A stretch of DNA of 64,000 nucleotides from positions 2,666,001 to 2,730,000 of the forward strand of contig OY744465.1 of assembly GCA_963556145.1 (NCBI GenBank), written 5' to 3'. The notes beneath the pieces are model-generated. The model was not told the origin of the DNA. It made no database searches and worked only from the letters and a program-made list of their open reading frames with translations. This document shows positions 35,871 through 47,980 of this stretch, piece after piece; the first letter of the stretch is position 1; every line of letters starts with the position of its first letter. The position numbers and the translations under genes are program-made. The stretch comes from Hygrocybe punicea (Eukaryota; Basidiomycota; Agaricomycetes; Agaricales; Hygrophoraceae).

Positions 35871-37586
35871 ATGGATGCAGAAATGCATTTCGATTCCGGC
35901 GCACCGACTAATCCTCAACTTCCTACTGACCCACTCCAAGAACATTCTCACATAGGAGTTGATGAAGGCCGGAAAATGTTGTCAGTTGTTTCTCTGACGA
36001 GTTTCAAAGCTTAATTTGTATGGTTGCCCTTCCAGAGACCTCGTCTTCATACAAGACTGCACGGGAAGCCAAGGAAGCTACATTTCCTCTGCAACCAAAA
36101 ATATTGAGCAAATTTGTGCTCACATATTTGAATCTGGGAAGTTACAAGCAAGAGAAGATCTCCGTGTCGGTTTGGTGGCATTTCGTGACCATCCACCACA
36201 GGATCATACCTACGTTGTCAAGAATTTCGGATTTTCCTCCGATATCAGCAAGGTGCAGAGGGATTTGTCGGGTCTATATGCATCTGGGGGAGGAGATGGG
36301 CCTGAAGCGGTTACAGCCGCCATGGCGGAAGCTTTGAGTATGGATTGGCGAGAGTATGCCAGTAAGATGGTGGTACTCATTGCTGATGCACCACCACACG
36401 GCATCGGAGAATACGGAGATGGTACGCTTTGCAATCATTATTCCTGGACCTCGCTAACGATCTGTCAAGGGTTTGGCGAAGGTTCGCCTGATGGACATGA
36501 TCCCGTACAATTGGCAAGGCTGATGGCGAGCCGCGGGATCACCTTAGTCAGTGAACGAATCACAGAGGCGATACTTGGCTGAAACGATGTCTAGTTTTTC
36601 GTTGCATGCGAACCGGCACTGAGCGGGTACTCGGTGAGATTGTTTTTTCAACATTAGTCATCCACTAATTGCGATGTCAGTATGCGACTGATTTCTACCA
36701 AGCCATAACGAGCATCACGTCTGGGTTAATGCTGCCCCTTACCACCGCTGACTTGCTCGCCCATGCTATTGTTGGCAGCGTGTTGGAAAATCTTGATATG
36801 GAACGCCTGGTGCGTGAAGTAGGCCATGCCGTCGCTCAGAGGATACTTGGCAACAATGAAAGCGTGGATGACGTCGCTCGAGAATTGCACGAGAAGTTGC
36901 TTCTTCGCAACGAGAGCACCAAAAAGGTAGTCATTGAAAGTATCTATAAAGATTCCGAAGAAGCGAAGCACAACGTCGTGGTCTTTACTCAGGCACCATC
37001 CTTGGCTGAAGCTCGCCCATTGCTAAAGAAGGTACATCATGTATCCAACTATGTCTTTGATCCAAAGTCTGATTTTCCTTCCGCGGGTCAGGTTCACGGA
37101 ACACGTTTCACCGACAAATATCTTCAAACTCGACAATCTTATTCACGCAGCTCCTACTCCTTATATTCTTACTCTCCGCCTGTTCCTACTCGCCCGTACG
37201 ATAGATCAATCAAAAGAGCCGCATCTCCAGCAGCCAGCCAAGGATCTCCGCCGCGCAAAGTTGTCACAGATTTTGCCGCATTCGGGGCGCGCGCAAATGC
37301 TAGTGTGTTTGGGACTGCCGTTGCATCGACACCGTTTTCTCTTGCAGGTGGCAAAGCTGCATTTGGCGGGATGAGGGGTGGGGGGCGTTCTATATTTGCG
37401 GAGGATGACGATGACGAAGATGACAAAGGGAGACAGCGTGTGGAGCTACGAGAGGACTCCATCTCACTTGAACAGGTAGGCTGGTTCGAGTTCTGGGTTC
37501 TCATCTCACTTGCCTGCATGCTGATAATTTTGTTGGAGGCGAGGCGTATTGCTTTGCAAAGTGCTTGGAGGGGCGCGCGTGCTTGA
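35871..37586 (+). CDS. von Willebrand factor A domain protein
   Basis: Modelled exons: 35871-35980, 36036-36421, 36470-36546, 36595-36633, 36681-37475, 37539-37586, giving 484 residues with every junction in phase. The vWA fold starts at about residue 37 with DLVFIQDCTGSQGS, a DxTGS metal-site motif as in alpha-kinase-linked vWA domains. FRDHP, GGGDGPEAV and IADAPPHG follow. The rest holds a helical region, a Ser/Tyr/Pro-rich stretch (about 325-350), a glycine-rich segment and an acidic run. No kinase domain is present. Binding through the metal site is the family role; the partner is unknown. The last 63 bp intron is in frame and open (see findings). Confidence 0.85.
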
Positions 37587-37768
37587 TGGTTGTGGGCCAT
37601 TGTTTTGGCAATTCATCCAGAAAGCTCCTTGCACAAATATTTTTTCTCACCTTCGTACAAGCACGTTTGTATATTTCCAATGTTTCTAAATAGCGCAAGG
37701 TATTGCCACTCTAATCAATCACCTTTAGTTGTTGACTGAGGTCGGGGAGTTGTGCGCAACAACAGTCA
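37587..37768. other. 3' flank of vWA gene, nothing specific seen
   Basis: This should hold the vWA polyadenylation region, followed at 37769 by mobile-element sequence. Confidence 0.4.
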
Positions 37769-38440
37769 CTAGTGTTGTGCAGGCCTGGCAGCCAGGCCAA
37801 GCTAGGCCATATAAAGCCCAGCCAGGCCAGGCCAAAGCCCTTTCAGGCCCTTGAGCCAGGGCCTGGCCTGACATTTGAAAAGCCAAAGCCAGGCCCTCAG
37901 GCCCTGGCTTTTTGTAGATAATTTTTAAGCAAATATGCATGGATTACTGAGGTTTTTGCAAGTTTTTTAGAATCTCAAAGAACTATAATATTGTAATTCT
38001 AACTTCTCTGCTCAAGTGCCATCATCCCAACTCTATCCTATGATGTATATAACTTTATTTTATTGTTTCAAAATACCTATTCAAAAAGTAGAATATTTAT
38101 CACCTCCTGAAATGAAGTTTATCTTTATTGCCCAATTAGCATTCAAAATCAGAAGTAATTTAGGTGTCTTCAATGAATTGAGAAATTTTTATCATATTTT
38201 TTATTTTTAATGCTTCAATTTGTTGAAAGTGTCATTGACCCACAAAATTAAGAATGTCAGATATAAGAACATCCTGATTAACTTAAGCCTATTTCATACC
38301 TGTAATATGTGCAGGTATGTGAAAAGGCTACAAATGTAATTCTATGAACCCTACAAAGTGTTTCCCAAAATCACTATCAAAGCCCTGGCCTGAGCTTTTG
38401 GAAAGCCCAAGCCCTGAAAAGCCAATGTCTTGTATTCCTC
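37769..38440. mobile_element. hAT-like MITE remnant rich in GGCCAGG motifs
   Basis: It begins TAGTGTTGTGCAGGCC, a hAT-type terminus, then a cluster of CCAGGCC motifs to 37910, an AT-rich core, and a second cluster of GCCCTGG/AAGCCC motifs at 38380-38430. The matching right terminus is missing, so it appears truncated. Its composition matches 10336-11071. Confidence 0.5.
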
Positions 38441-38529
38441 TGCCAAAATTGGACCCTTAATCACCCAACTTTGTGAGTACAGATCTCAAAAATCCAAGTT
38501 TAATTCTAGGAGTACTAATTAGATGCTAT

Positions 38530-38741
38530 ATTATGTTTAAGATCAGTGCCTGGTTGTTGGTGGTGCAGGATATGTGTTGTAGCCAAAATGTCACAAATCC
38601 ACGACTTTGATACTTTGTATTGAATGTGGCTGGCTGGTCAACATTAATGATTCGTGATTGAAGGTCATGGATTTGTGACATTTTGGCTACAACACATATC
38701 CTGCACCACCAACAACCAGGCACTGATCTTAAACATAATAT
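38530..38741. repeat. Inverted repeat (foldback), 75 bp arms
   Basis: The arm 38530-38604 is the near-perfect reverse complement of 38667-38741, for example GATCAGTGCCTGG against CCAGGCACTGATC, with a loop of about 60 bp. It is a small MITE or hairpin. A CTCTGCC..GGACCCTTAA motif next to it recurs inverted near 48520. Confidence 0.7.
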
Positions 38742-38759
38742 ACAATGGAGGTATGTACA

Positions 38760-38906
38760 TGCCACCCCCCTCCTCTCTCTCCTCCTCTCCCTCTCCCACT
38801 CCCTTCTCCCACTCCTTCTCCCACTCTCACCCCCCCTCTCACCTCCTCCCACCTCTCACCCCCTTGTCTCACCCCCACCCTCATCCTCCTCCCACCACCA
38901 CCAGCC
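38760..38906 (+). repeat. Pyrimidine microsatellite (CT/CCCACT-rich)
   Basis: Almost pure C/T with CTCTCCC and CCCACTC units. Apparent reading frames here reflect low complexity. Confidence 0.75.
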
Positions 38907-39190
38907 ATATTTAATTACTTAATTATGTATTTAGATAAAATAATCATTTAATGTATATTTTCACTCTAAGCAATATTGAGGTATTGTTATTCATATGAGG
39001 TATGTATTTATTTACAATTGAGTAATATTAAACGAAAAAAGCACAATATTCCAAGTGGGGTAATTTCTGATTTTGGCATATAAGTAGCTCCTGTAATGGC
39101 TGATGGTAAAACTGAGATATTGTGTATTTTCAAAAGAATAAATTTGTAATTTTGCTATTCTGTGTACTTTTAATAATTGCATTTCAAATT
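38907..39190. other. AT-rich stretch, no gene seen
   Basis: No coding, structural or repeat signal beyond A/T richness was found. Confidence 0.4.
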
Positions 39191-39209
39191 ATATTACAAG
39201 GAAATGGTT

Positions 39210-39640
39210 GAATGCCTACTGGCAACTGCCAGAAGAAAATCAACTGCATCCCTTAGCAATTGCAAGGGAATGGTTAACTATGCCCCTGGCAACTGCCAAA
39301 AGAAACTGACCATCCAGTGGCTACTGCTCTGAGTTAAACTAGACATCCAGCAAGTACTGCTTTCAGTTTAACTGCCAATGCAGTAAATAGTGTGCACAGT
39401 TTAACTAAGCTCACAGTAACAACTGGGTTGGGTTTAACTAAGCTTTACAGTGAACTGAAGGCCTTAGCACTCCTGCCTCAAGTTTAAATGAACCTACCAG
39501 TAATTGCTATGCCGGGTTTAACTGTATCGCAGCAGGCACTGTCTGGGAGTTTAACTTAAGCCCCAGCTACTACTGCAGATAGTACACCTAACTTTCATAC
39601 CTTAACTTGGGTTGAGTTAACTAAAACCACAGGGACCACT
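39210..39640 (+). repeat. Degenerate periodic GTTTAAC repeat upstream of gag
   Basis: The motif GTTTAACT, or a near variant, recurs about every 40-60 bp together with ACTGC/CAGTAACTACTG segments. It ends just before the gag frame of the second Gypsy. It may be the element leader or the remains of its LTR; no second copy lies 3' of pol. Confidence 0.45.
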
Positions 39641-39722
39641 GTATGACTTTCAGGACTTTCATAACTGCGCCCACTTCCTGCTGGCCAGAACCACAGCTGA
39701 ACCATCCACTGTCTCTTGTCTA

Positions 39723-41441
39723 TTGTCAATGTCGCCTGCCGCCATCAGGTATTCGACTCCCATACAACCCACTACCCGCTACCCGCCACCTGCCCACTAT
39801 GACCCAGTTGTTCCTAAAGCAGAACCGGTCAAACCCAATGTGTCTGACCTCTCTCGTCTAGTTTCACAGCAACTTGCTGTACTCACACAAGCTCTCACTG
39901 AATGTAACAACCCTCCAAAGCCTTGTGCAAATAGGGCCGAGCCGACCACCTCGGGACAAGAGTTCACCAATTTTAACTGCCTCTTTTGCGACAACCCGTT
40001 CCATCATATACATGATTGTCCAATCTGCAAGCAGTACACTCAGGATGGAATATGCTGCAAGAATAAGCATGGCTGCATTGTGTTGCCCAATGGAATGTAT
40101 GTTCCAAAGGCTATCATCAGCAAAAACATGAAGGATCGCTTTGGCGCGTGGCACGCACAGAACCCCAGCAACCGTGCTCCCCCTGCCTGTAACCCCACAG
40201 AACCTTTCCAATGAGACCCCCCGCCTCATGTCAAAACCAACTTCATCTCCACCATCGAAGTACCAACCTATGAGCCCAAAGTCACTACCGAGTATGCTGA
40301 CATCTTTCAGTCCACAACGTCCGACATTGACGACAACAACAAACAGATCAAGGTCTTGGAAGCCGAAGTGCAATGGCTTTGTAAACGGGTTTGATTCGAC
40401 GGCGTAGAAATCCCCTCAAAAGTGAAAGCCAAGTCTAGAGAAACGTATCCCAATCCACCCACCGCATCCATGTCCGTTCCCGCCATGAAACCCGCTGAGA
40501 AAATGATGGCCAGACCTATCAATGAGCAGCCAATCACTATAGTCCCCCCTTCGAATATGCGGCCAACTGAGCCAACCACCTTCGTGCCTTGCACCCTCCC
40601 CACGTCACATCCTCAATACCACTACCAGGCCCCCATTGAAGATCCCAGTATCACTAAATCTGTCATCGACCATGCGCTCGATTCTCAAGTTTGCATTTCA
40701 CAACGAGAACTCTTAGCCATGTCATCTGACGCTCGCCATCACATGAAGGATCTCACCACTTCAAAAAAGGTCACCACCGAGACCAACAACATAGAGGTCT
40801 TCCATTTCCACATGCCTGAAATCCCCACCTGCACCTGCCAACATTGTCAGGAAAATGTCCTGCTCATCGTCGGCCGGGACTCAGTCCCTCTCCGTGTTGT
40901 CTACCCGCTCATCAATGGTAAATTCATATTTGAGTGCATCCTCGACAATGGCTCCATGATCATCGGCATGCAATGCGATATTTGGGAGAAACTCAGTTAT
41001 GGCCTGCAAAACATGAAGATGCAGATACAGTCGGCAAACAAAAGCGACAATGACACCCTTGGCTGGATTGCCAACCTTAAGTTCACCTTCGGCAACGTCG
41101 ATCTATTCCTCCAAGTCCAAGTCATCGACGACGCTCCCTACAAGATTCTCATTGGCCGCCCCTTCATCACGCTTTCTGAGGCCCTTACCAAAGATTACAA
41201 AAACGGAGAAAAACAGGTCACAATCACAGATCCAAACACTGGCGCCATCGTCACCTTGCCCACCATCAAGCACAACCTGAAGAACCAACGAGAGCGGTCC
41301 GACACTGGGAAACCGGATTTTGAGAAGTTGAGGACCCAGAGATACCTCTCAGGAAGGACGCACCGGGAGATGAGAAGCCACCACTCAAAAGCAACCACAC
41401 ATATACCACGAACTATTCTTCTCTTTTGCTGTTTCCCTTAG
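39723..41441 (+). pseudogene. Second Ty3/Gypsy: gag-protease, decayed
   Basis: One frame is broken by TGA at 40212 and near 40392, both where Arg would fit. It has a Cys/His cluster (CLFCDNPFHHIHDCPICK) related to the gag knuckle, a Pro-rich middle, and a retropepsin-like region with LDNGSMIIG, where DNGS replaces the usual DSGS/DDGS, plus the ILIGRPF flap-helix motif. No N-terminal capsid part is seen, so gag is short or truncated. Type and order match agaricomycete Gypsy polyproteins. Confidence 0.7.
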
Positions 41442-43831
41442 AAGAGGACTTATGTTTTTCTATCAATTTAGATTTCTCCTTGTCGCAGCCTCAGACTGCC
41501 ACCCAATATATTTCATTGTTGACCGATGTACAAAATCAGATATGTACTACTGACACCCTTCCTCCCTCTTGTTCTGTCTCTACTCCCGTGTCATCTGTTT
41601 CCCCTTCGAATATTTGTAACAGCACCCCTACTGAACACGCTGCTTATATCTCATATACAACCCCCCCTACCAGGGACCTAAAAGGAGTTGTCACCAAGAG
41701 AAAGTATAAAAAGGTAGCTGATTGTATCCACCCAATCTCTACCACTCTTCCCGACGAATACCGGATTGTATGCGAGATCACTGGCGACCCACTAGCCAAT
41801 TTACCCATGCTCCCAACACATCCACCTGACTTTACACCCAGTACCCACTACACCCAGGAATGACACAATGCGATGCTAATGAACCCGGCCTGAGGAAGCG
41901 ACACTCAGCCATCATATCATTAAGAATCAAGAAGCTGCTTTCGCTTGGAACGAATCCGAGAAAGGCCAATTCAACATGGACTACTTCCCACCGATCCACA
42001 TTCCCACCATACCGCACAACCTGTGGGTCCATAGAAATATCCTGATCCCACCTGGCATCCTCAACAAAGTCACGGGTATCATCAAAGACAATATCAATGC
42101 CGGTACCTACGAACTGTTGAACTCGTCATACTGCTCCTGCTGGTTTTGCGTCTTGAAAAAGGATGGGAAGTCCCTTTGTATAGTACACGATCTACAGCCC
42201 CTTAACACCATCACTATCCATGATCCCACCGTACTGCCCATGACCGAACACTTGGCTGAGGCCTTCAGAGGCCACTCTTGCTACACCTCTTTCGGCCTCT
42301 TCATCTCTTTTGACCAACACCTCATCTACCCCTCCTCTTGAGACTATATGACGTTTCAATCCCCACTTGGAATGCTTCGACTTATGCGGATCACTATGGG
42401 GTACACTAACTCCCTGCAGATCTTACACGGTGACTCCATGTACATCCTCCGTGATGAGATCCCACACCTTGCCGTTCTGTACATGGACAATATTCCTGTC
42501 AAAGGACCTCCAACCTACTATGAACAACCCGATGGTACCTACAAGACCATACCCGAGAACCCAGCAATCCGACATTTCATTTGGGAACACTTCCAAGGTG
42601 TCAACCATGTCATTCAGTGTTTCTGCTATGTTGTTCTGCTATGTTGGCGGTACCTTCAACAGCAAGAAACTCAAACTCTGTTGACCCTCAGTCATCATAG
42701 TTGGCCACCGATGCACATATGAAGGACGAGTAGCCGATGAGTCCAAAGTGCAGAAGATTCATGATTGGCCAATGCCGACCAACCTCACTGAAGTTCATGC
42801 CTTCCTCAGTATCTGTGGCATCTTGCATATTTTTATCAAGGACTTCTCGCTCCACTACTGACCCCTCATCCATCTTACCCACAAAGGTATACCCTTCGAA
42901 TTTGGTGAAGAAGAAGAGACCACCGTCGACTACCTCAAGAATGCTGTCATTACATCGCAAGTGCTGCGCGCAATCGATTACACATGTGAATGGGAAGTCA
43001 TTCTCACCATTGATTCCTCCATCCTCAGAGTCGGCTTCATTCTCATGCAAATCCTCGCTGAGGGAAAACATTATCCGAATCACTTTGGTTCAATATCATG
43101 GAACGAGTGTGAAGCCCAATACTCCCAGTCTAAGCTCAAGCTCTATGGCCTCTTCAGGGCCCTCCGCACCTACTGGATCCTTATTATTGGTGTCCACAAC
43201 CTCACTGTTGAAGTTGACACAAAGTATATAAAGGGAATGCTCAACAATCCCAACATTCAACCCAATGCAACGATCAACCAATGGATAGCCGGTGTCCTCC
43301 TATTCGATTTTAGACTCGTTCATGCACCTGCTTCTGCACACAGTGTACCTCATGATGCCCCCGTGCCGCAGAAGACCCCGAGGAGATTTATGACTCCAAT
43401 GATTGGCTTGACCACTCCTATGGTTTCTTTATGGAAGTTGTTAACTACCGACCTGTCCCCATGCCGTCTAAGCCAATTGTGGTATGTGGCTGTTGCAGTG
43501 CCACAGCCGACCGGCTCCAAGAGTTACCGGCACGAACCAGGAAACCATTTCCAACATTCCGCGATCTGATAAAGCGCGCATGGCCAACACTCGCCTTGCC
43601 CTGATCAAGACCTGGTTATGAGATCTAACCCATCCCATGAACCTCATGGATGAAGAATACCATCTCTTCTTATAATACTCCCTTGAGTTCTTCATCACTG
43701 ATAACAACCTTTGGTGTAAAGACTGTCACGGGAAACACAAGCTCATCATACCGTCTGACCGCTGGCTTCAATTGCTCAAAGACACTCATGACTCTCTCAG
43801 CCATAAAGGCATATTCTCCATCCATGCCTGG
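41426..43831 (+). pseudogene. Second Ty3/Gypsy: RT, RNase H and start of integrase
   Basis: 41426-41863 is a Ser/Thr/Pro-rich linker in another frame. RT runs from 41976, with LKKDGKSLCIVHDLQPLN and a catalytic motif YMDN at 42479-42490 in place of YMDD. Stops or shifts occur at 42339 (TGA), 42640-42690 (frameshift) and about 42860 (TGA). The connection domain follows (WPMPTNLTEVHAFL). RNase H is ILTIDSS near 43008. The integrase finger starts THDSLSHKGIF and breaks at 43831, where a small LTR element is inserted. Confidence 0.8.
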
Positions 43832-43992
43832 TGGAGTAGTGGGACCTGGCCAGTCATGTGACTGGGTTTCCCATGGTTGACCTAGTTAGTAGCCTTCCCA
43901 ATGTGGTAGTCAGTCCATCATCCTATCCTATCCAGTCGACTTCTACTCAAGTCCTGCGTGAGCCCCTGGAGAGGTACCTTGGTACCTCTCTA
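43832..43992 (+). repeat. Small element 5' LTR
   Basis: 161 bp that align with the reassembled right LTR (160 bp) with few differences. The end contains the hairpin GAGAGGTACC..GGTACCTCTC. Confidence 0.65.
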
Positions 43993-45633
43993 TCGTGGTG
44001 ATGAGAGTGTTTTTGACTCACTTACGCTTTCTTTTTTGGACTTTCTCCTCTTTTTGGCCCTTCTTTGCTGGTTTTTCTCACGAGATGACTCCTTTCAGCC
44101 TCACCACCCACCACTGCCCAATGACACATTTTTTCCCTTCATTCTCGGTCGTATGGTACTTGAGTTACCCCTCCGTTCAACCCAACAACACCCCACGTCC
44201 ACAAACATGGGCGCGACCCGTTTTGAACACCCAGCCCCTGGCTGCATCATCTTGTTTGCACCCCATTGTGTTGACCCTTCACGGACCCAAGACGACCCCC
44301 CATGTCCTTTGTTCAACGTTTTACAGCCTCACCTCACCCCACATCACTTCAGAAACAAATCGATGCCCACTTTTTACCCACAACGACCTGCCGGCATTTG
44401 CCACGTCACATTTTCGACCCCCCCATTTTGCATTTCTTTCTTGCCTTCTTTCATGATACCCAGCCCCAGGCAGGCTCACCCAACCCCACGGACCCTCGTT
44501 TGACATACTAGAGCTCTGCGCTCACCTACGCCACCCCAAATCCATGGTCACCGGCCTTTTTGGTTACCCCATGGACCCGCCACATCACCAGCGTTGGACC
44601 CCACATTTTCGTTATCCCCAGCCCCACACTCCCCCATTCGACCTTCATTGCCCTCGTTCCACCAGCCAGGACCCTCCATTCCCCTCCATTGCGCCAAACA
44701 AACCCCCGCCATCATTCCAGACAGCCAGGCCACACACCATGCATGGCCCTGTTCTGCCAACATAGCCAGAGTCAGGTTGACTCACAAAGCTCGTGGCCCA
44801 CTTGTTCACCATCCTGGAGCACCCCACCTGCCTTCAATACCACGAACGAACTGTGCCCACCGTCCCAAGACCCCCACCACGTTCTGCCATGTCACCACCC
44901 CCTGGCCAGTTTCTTGCACCATACCCGGCCCCACGAGCCCTCGTTCAGTTTCCCATGGCCTCGTTCTCGACCATGGTGACTACCCTGGACCTGTAGGAAC
45001 TCAAACAAGCGGCCCCAGCCCTCCACACACCCTCATTCGGTCGCGTACCACCCCACCAGTTAACCCAAAAGCACCAGGTACCCCATGCCGACCCAAACGA
45101 AGCACCATGATCCCTTCATATGATATGCCAATACCCTCGCGTTGAGACACTATGCCCTCATTAGTACAACCCTATGCCCCACCACTTTTATCACAGCCTC
45201 ATCCCCTGTTCCCCCCACCACTGGATGCTAATTTGAGTCTATCTATGAGCCATCATTACACTCTGTTCATACACCTGTTCACCTAGTTTTCACCAACACC
45301 ATTACATTTTTGATCACCAGAACTTGCATGCTGCGCTGAGTACTTGCCAGGACAATTCGAGCGATTTTGGATCTTGCGTCGTAAGCCCTAACCCTCACAA
45401 GGAAGCCATTTGGAGAGTTTGAGTTTGAGAGAGGAGTTCTATAGAGTCTGGTCATCTACTGCCCCTGCGCGAGGACAACTTCCCGCTTCACGATATAAGG
45501 CCCGGCCTTGAGTCAAGGCATTCTGAGGGACTGGGAGTTGTAGCTTTAGAGTTTTTGGTCAGTTTCTGTTTGTTTTGTGTTCTTTTCTGTAGCAGTTGGC
45601 GACGAGGGCGTCGCCATGAGGAAAAGGGGCACT
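43993..45633 (+). other. Small LTR element interior, no domain seen
   Basis: 44050-45100 is C-rich and gives long but low-complexity frames (Pro/His/Thr-rich) that I do not accept as genes. 45330-45590 looks like leader sequence with GATATAAGGC. The perfect hairpin TGGCGACGAGGGCGTCGCCA lies at 45598-45617, close to the PPT. Confidence 0.5.
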
Positions 45634-45984
45634 TGGAGTAGTGGGACCTGGCCAGTCACGTGACTGGGTTCCCATGGTTAGTGTATTGCATGGGTATGGG
45701 TAAACCCATGGGTTTTGCCATGGGTACAGCCACAGGTGCGGGTATGGGTATAGCAATTTGTACCCGTGCGATTACCCGTACCCGCGAAGGGTAACCCGTG
45801 ACATTCAATAAAATGATGCGTCGGGTTCAACCGCAACCACAACAATCCAACCACAACAACAAGATGATAGAAGACCACGGTGATGAAGACCACGACAACG
45901 GCAATGGATGGTTGGGAGGGTGGTGCGCCCACCTACAGGCCCAGGTATGTATTTAGATTCTACTTCCATTGACATGGACTAATT

Positions 45985-46200
45985 CCATACCTCGCAAACA
46001 CGCCCTGATGCGTCGACTGACGCATCAACGTCGTTCGTGAGGTAACAGGCGCCAAGAAGGACAACGGCGCTCAAGACTCATCCCAGGCCCCACCATACCT
46101 CGCGAACACGCCCTTATGCGTCGACTGACACGTTGATGTTGTTCGCGAGGTAACAGGCACCAAGCAGGATGACAGGGCTCAAGACTTATCCCAGGCCCCC
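45985..46200. repeat. Two tandem 108 bp units with internal hairpin
   Basis: Units start at 45985 and 46093 with CCATACCTCGC. Each can pair CTCGCGAACA with TGTTCGCGAG around GCGTCGACTGACGC-like sequence. Non-coding. Confidence 0.7.
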
Positions 46201-46613
46201 CACATGCCAGTCGGCAATGGGCCAGAGCGCCTGAAGAGGGTCGTGTCTGCCAATTTAATCATTAAAACAAGGCATTGCCCAGTTGAGAATTGTGTATAAT
46301 ACCATGACTTTAATGATAATGGTTTCATTGAGTTGCCAGTGGCACAATGATAACAATTATCATTGCATCCCAGGCACATTGGTCCTTTTCATTGCCTGCC
46401 GGTGTTATCATTAGTTATCATTAGCCCATTTTCATTAATTCTCATTGCCTGCCAGTATTATCATTGGTTATCATTGGCCATTTTCATTGCCATTCTCATT
46501 CCAGGGCATTATCATTGGTTATCATTGCGTTATTTTAATGCTAGATATGAAATTGTAAATTAAATATTAATTCCACAAATGCTTAATAATTATTTTGGGT
46601 TGGATAATTAGGG

Positions 46614-46900
46614 GGGTGTTTGGGGGGTGTTTAGGGATAATTAGGGGGGGTGTTTGGGGGGTGTTTAGAGATAATTAGGAGGGGTGTTTGAGGGGTGTTT
46701 AGGGATAATTAGGGGGGGTGTTTGGGGGGTGTTTGGGATAATTAGGGGGGGTGTTTGGGGGGTGTTTGGGATAATTAGAGGGAGTATTTGGTGGGTGTTT
46801 GGGGAACTAGGGGGGATATTGGGGGATAACTAGGGGGGGTATTTGGGGATAATTGGGGGGGCTATTTGGGGGGTATTTAGGGGTGGGTATTTATGGGGGC
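46614..46900 (+). repeat. G-rich minisatellite (ATAATTAGGGGGG.GTTT units)
   Basis: Repeated units contain ATAATTAGGGGGG followed by TGTTTGGGGGGTGTTT. The complementary C-rich repeat lies at 50490-50700 in the other arm. Confidence 0.75.
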
Positions 46901-46999
46901 ATATTTGGAAGGGGCATTTGGGGCTAATTGGGGGGTAATTGGGGGTATATAAGGAGTGGACTAGGGGTAATTGTTGGGGAAATTAGGGGAAATATGAAA

Positions 47000-47220
47000 G
47001 GCTGATAAGTAGGGTGTGATGGATGGATGGGGTAATGTGGGTGGATTGGAGAAGGATGGGTGATGGGTGGGGAGTGGTGAGGGGGTGGTGAGGGGGTGGT
47101 GAGAGGCTGGTGAGGGGTAGATGGGGAGATGATAGGGTGGTGATGGGTTGATGGGATTGGTGGGGGATGGACAGGGTGGGGATGGTGAGGAGCTGATGGG
47201 GAATGGTGAGGATGTGAGTT
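47000..47220 (+). repeat. GGTGAGGGG minisatellite
   Basis: Imperfect GGTGAGGGGGT and GATGGG repeats. The inverse composition follows at 47280-47780, giving a second foldback centred near 47250. Confidence 0.7.
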
Positions 47221-47279
47221 GTCATGAGAAGATCATGCACATATAATGGAGATGGATTTGAGGGCAATAATTATCAATT

Positions 47280-47780
47280 CCAAGCACCACCCAATCAAAC
47301 CCCCATCACCTCATCACTCCCCCATCACCTCATCACTCCCCCATCACCTCATCACTCTCCCATCACCTCATCAATCCCCCATCACCCACCATCAACACCC
47401 TCATCTACCCATCACCTCTCCACCACCCTCAATCAACCCCCACCAACCCCACACCATATCCCACCAAAACTCTACCATCCCCTACCAATGCTCCACTATC
47501 TCTCCAAACCCACACCACCTCCCATCACTCCCCCACCATCCCCCATCATCTCCCCATCTACCCATCACCAGCTTCTCACCATCTCACCATCCAACCCTAC
47601 TATCCCCCACCATCTCCCATCCACCACCCCCACCATCCTCCATCATCTGCCCATCCCCCACCATATCCCCATCATCTTCCCACCACCCCCTATCACCCCC
47701 ACATCATCTTCCCACCAACCCCCTATCACCCCCACATCATCTCCCCATCACCCCCTCCTGCATTATCTCCCCACCTTCCC
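47280..47780 (+). repeat. CCATCACCTCATCACTCCC minisatellite
   Basis: Long C/A/T tandem array. The apparent Pro/His/Ser-rich frames of more than 220 codons here are by-products of the repeat. Confidence 0.8.
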
Positions 47781-47980
47781 CCTCTCATCACCCCATCACC
47801 TACTTCTTATTCTTGTTTGCAATCAATTTGGTTTTGTCCATCATCTTGTGTTCTACTTGTACCCACCAAATTCATCAAGATGTATGTATGTATCATCCCA
47901 CCCATCCCCCATCACCCTGCTATTAACCCTCTAATTCACCCCAGATTATTCCAAACAACCACAAGTATTCTGTAACCCAA

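Noticed and set aside
43958..45145. Long Pro/Thr-rich plus-strand frames
   Set aside because: The region is C-rich low-complexity interior of a small LTR element, with several registers open at once and no domain.
47224..47934. Two overlapping Pro/His/Ser-rich frames of more than 220 codons
   Set aside because: They lie on a CCATCACC minisatellite; several registers are open because the repeat contains no stops.
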